Below, in pieces: positions 9,961 to 10,684 of a DNA stretch of 10,684 bases. The DNA comes from JBHIAG01 sp046758465. GTDB taxonomy: Bacteria; Acidobacteriota; Terriglobia; Acidiferrales; 2-02-FULL-67-57. Location of the stretch: positions 1 through 10,684 of the forward strand of contig JBHIAG010000078.1 of the NCBI GenBank assembly GCA_046758465.1, read 5' to 3'. Below the pieces are notes generated by a model. The model was not told the DNA's origin, ran no database searches, and saw only the letters and a program-made list of their open reading frames with translations. Each line of letters starts with the position of its first letter. The stretch's first letter is position 1. A program made the translations under genes and the position numbers.

Positions 9961-10684
9961 TAGCCCTTGGCTTGCGTGATCATTTTCGTGAACTGGTGGA
10001 AGAGGTAATGGGAGTCGTGGGGGCCGGGGGAGGCCTCGGGGTGGTACTGGACGCTGCACAGGGGCAAAGAGCGGTGGCGAAGGCCTTCGAGTGTGTTGTC
10101 GTTCAGGTTCATATGTGTCAGTTCAACCTCGCGCGCCGGCAGCGAGTCGGGGTCCACTGCGAAACCGTGGTTCTGGGCCGTAATCTCGATTTTTCCGGTG
10201 AGCAAATTCTTAACCGGGTGGTTGGCGCCATGGTGGCCAAACTTCAGCTTGTAGGTTTTCCCGCCCAGCGCCAAGCCAACAATCTGGTGACCGAGACAAA
10301 TTCCAAAAATCGGGACGCGACCCATCAGTTTGCGGACAGCCGCAACGCCGTAGGTACAGGGTTCGGGATCACCAGGGCCGTTGGAAAGGAACACTCCGTC
10401 GGGTTTCAGGGTCAAAACCCCTTCGGGCGGGGTTAGTGCGGGCACAACCGTAACCCGGCAGCCAACGTCCACCAAGCGGCGGAGAATGTTCTGCTTGATG
10501 CCGTAGTCGTAGGCGACAACGTGGAAGCCAACCGGCTGTGGTGCTTCGGCTTGCGTCGCAGCGGCCGGTGCGAGAGTTGCGCTGGGTTCCGTCCAGGTGT
10601 AGGGCTTGGCGCAGGTAACGGTGCGCGCTAGGTCAAGGCCGATGATGTGCGGTAAGGCGCGGGCGCGGGCGACGAGCTGCTCAG
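9960..10684 (-). CDS. carA: Carbamoyl-phosphate synthase small (glutamine amidotransferase) subunit, N-terminus outside window
   Basis: Hydrolyses glutamine and feeds ammonia to CarB. The visible 240 codons (first complete codon 10680-10682) are the C-terminal part; CarA is about 380 residues, so about 140 are missing upstream. It opens in the region before the amidotransferase domain (GLDLARTVTC...YTWTEP). A short Ala/Pro-rich linker follows, then HVVAYDYGIKQNILRRLVD, the start of the class I amidotransferase fold. SNGPGDP lies at visible residues 100-106. The nucleophile elbow GICLGHQ gives Cys129, and YHPEASPGPHD gives the His214 and Glu216 pair. Cys-His spacing is 85, against 84 in E. coli CarA, so the triad looks intact. 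The frame is open to the window edge; a TTG inside it at 10473-10475 is not the start, since conserved CarA sequence continues above it. The stop overlaps the carB start by one base. Confidence 0.97.

Noticed and set aside
9961..10059. N-terminal extension of carB by 33 residues into carA
   Set aside because: The added residues are Pro/Leu-rich and unlike CarB, while MPKRSDIQRILIVGSGP is a normal CarB start exactly at the TAATG overlap.
10473..10475. TTG as the start of a short carA
   Set aside because: The same frame continues upstream to the window edge with recognisable CarA sequence, so the TTG codes for an internal leucine.

Overview
The window is a dense stretch of nine co-oriented protein-coding genes, all on the minus strand, so transcription runs from high to low coordinates. 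In transcription order they are carA (5' end cut off), carB, a DapA-superfamily aldolase resembling 4-hydroxy-2-oxoglutarate aldolase, bshC, a YjbQ/UPF0047 gene, a low-specificity L-threonine aldolase, an acyl-CoA dehydrogenase, meaB, and methylmalonyl-CoA epimerase (3' end cut off). No RNA genes, mobile elements, CRISPR arrays or phage genes were seen, and there is no gene-free stretch longer than about 95 bases.

The sequence is GC-rich by eye. BshC, the last enzyme of bacillithiol synthesis, is known from Firmicutes, Deinococcus-Thermus, Bacteroidetes/Chlorobi and Acidobacteria. Together with the GC-rich bias and a B12-dependent propionyl-CoA module (MeaB plus epimerase), this suggests an acidobacterium or a relative. 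That is inference only; no rRNA or other marker is present to fix the taxonomy.

Layout by region: (i) about 6.65-10.68 kb holds carbamoyl-phosphate synthase, with carA and carB joined by a TAATG overlap. (ii) About 5.75-6.65 kb holds the aldolase, coupled to carB by an ATGA overlap. (iii) About 4.08-5.70 kb holds bshC. (iv) About 3.5-4.0 kb holds the small YjbQ gene, behind a 93-base gap that may carry a weak promoter. (v) About 1-3.5 kb holds the threonine aldolase, acyl-CoA dehydrogenase, meaB and epimerase, spaced 7-51 bases apart.

CarAB makes carbamoyl phosphate for pyrimidines and arginine. The acyl-CoA dehydrogenase, MeaB and epimerase fit branched-chain amino acid or fatty acid breakdown through propionyl-CoA and methylmalonyl-CoA to succinyl-CoA; the mutase itself is not in the window. 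BshC, YjbQ and the two aldolases have no obvious single pathway linking them to their neighbours. I see no new defence, mobile or biosynthetic system here: this is a conserved metabolic gene string. The points worth checking are functional assignment, start sites and operon structure.
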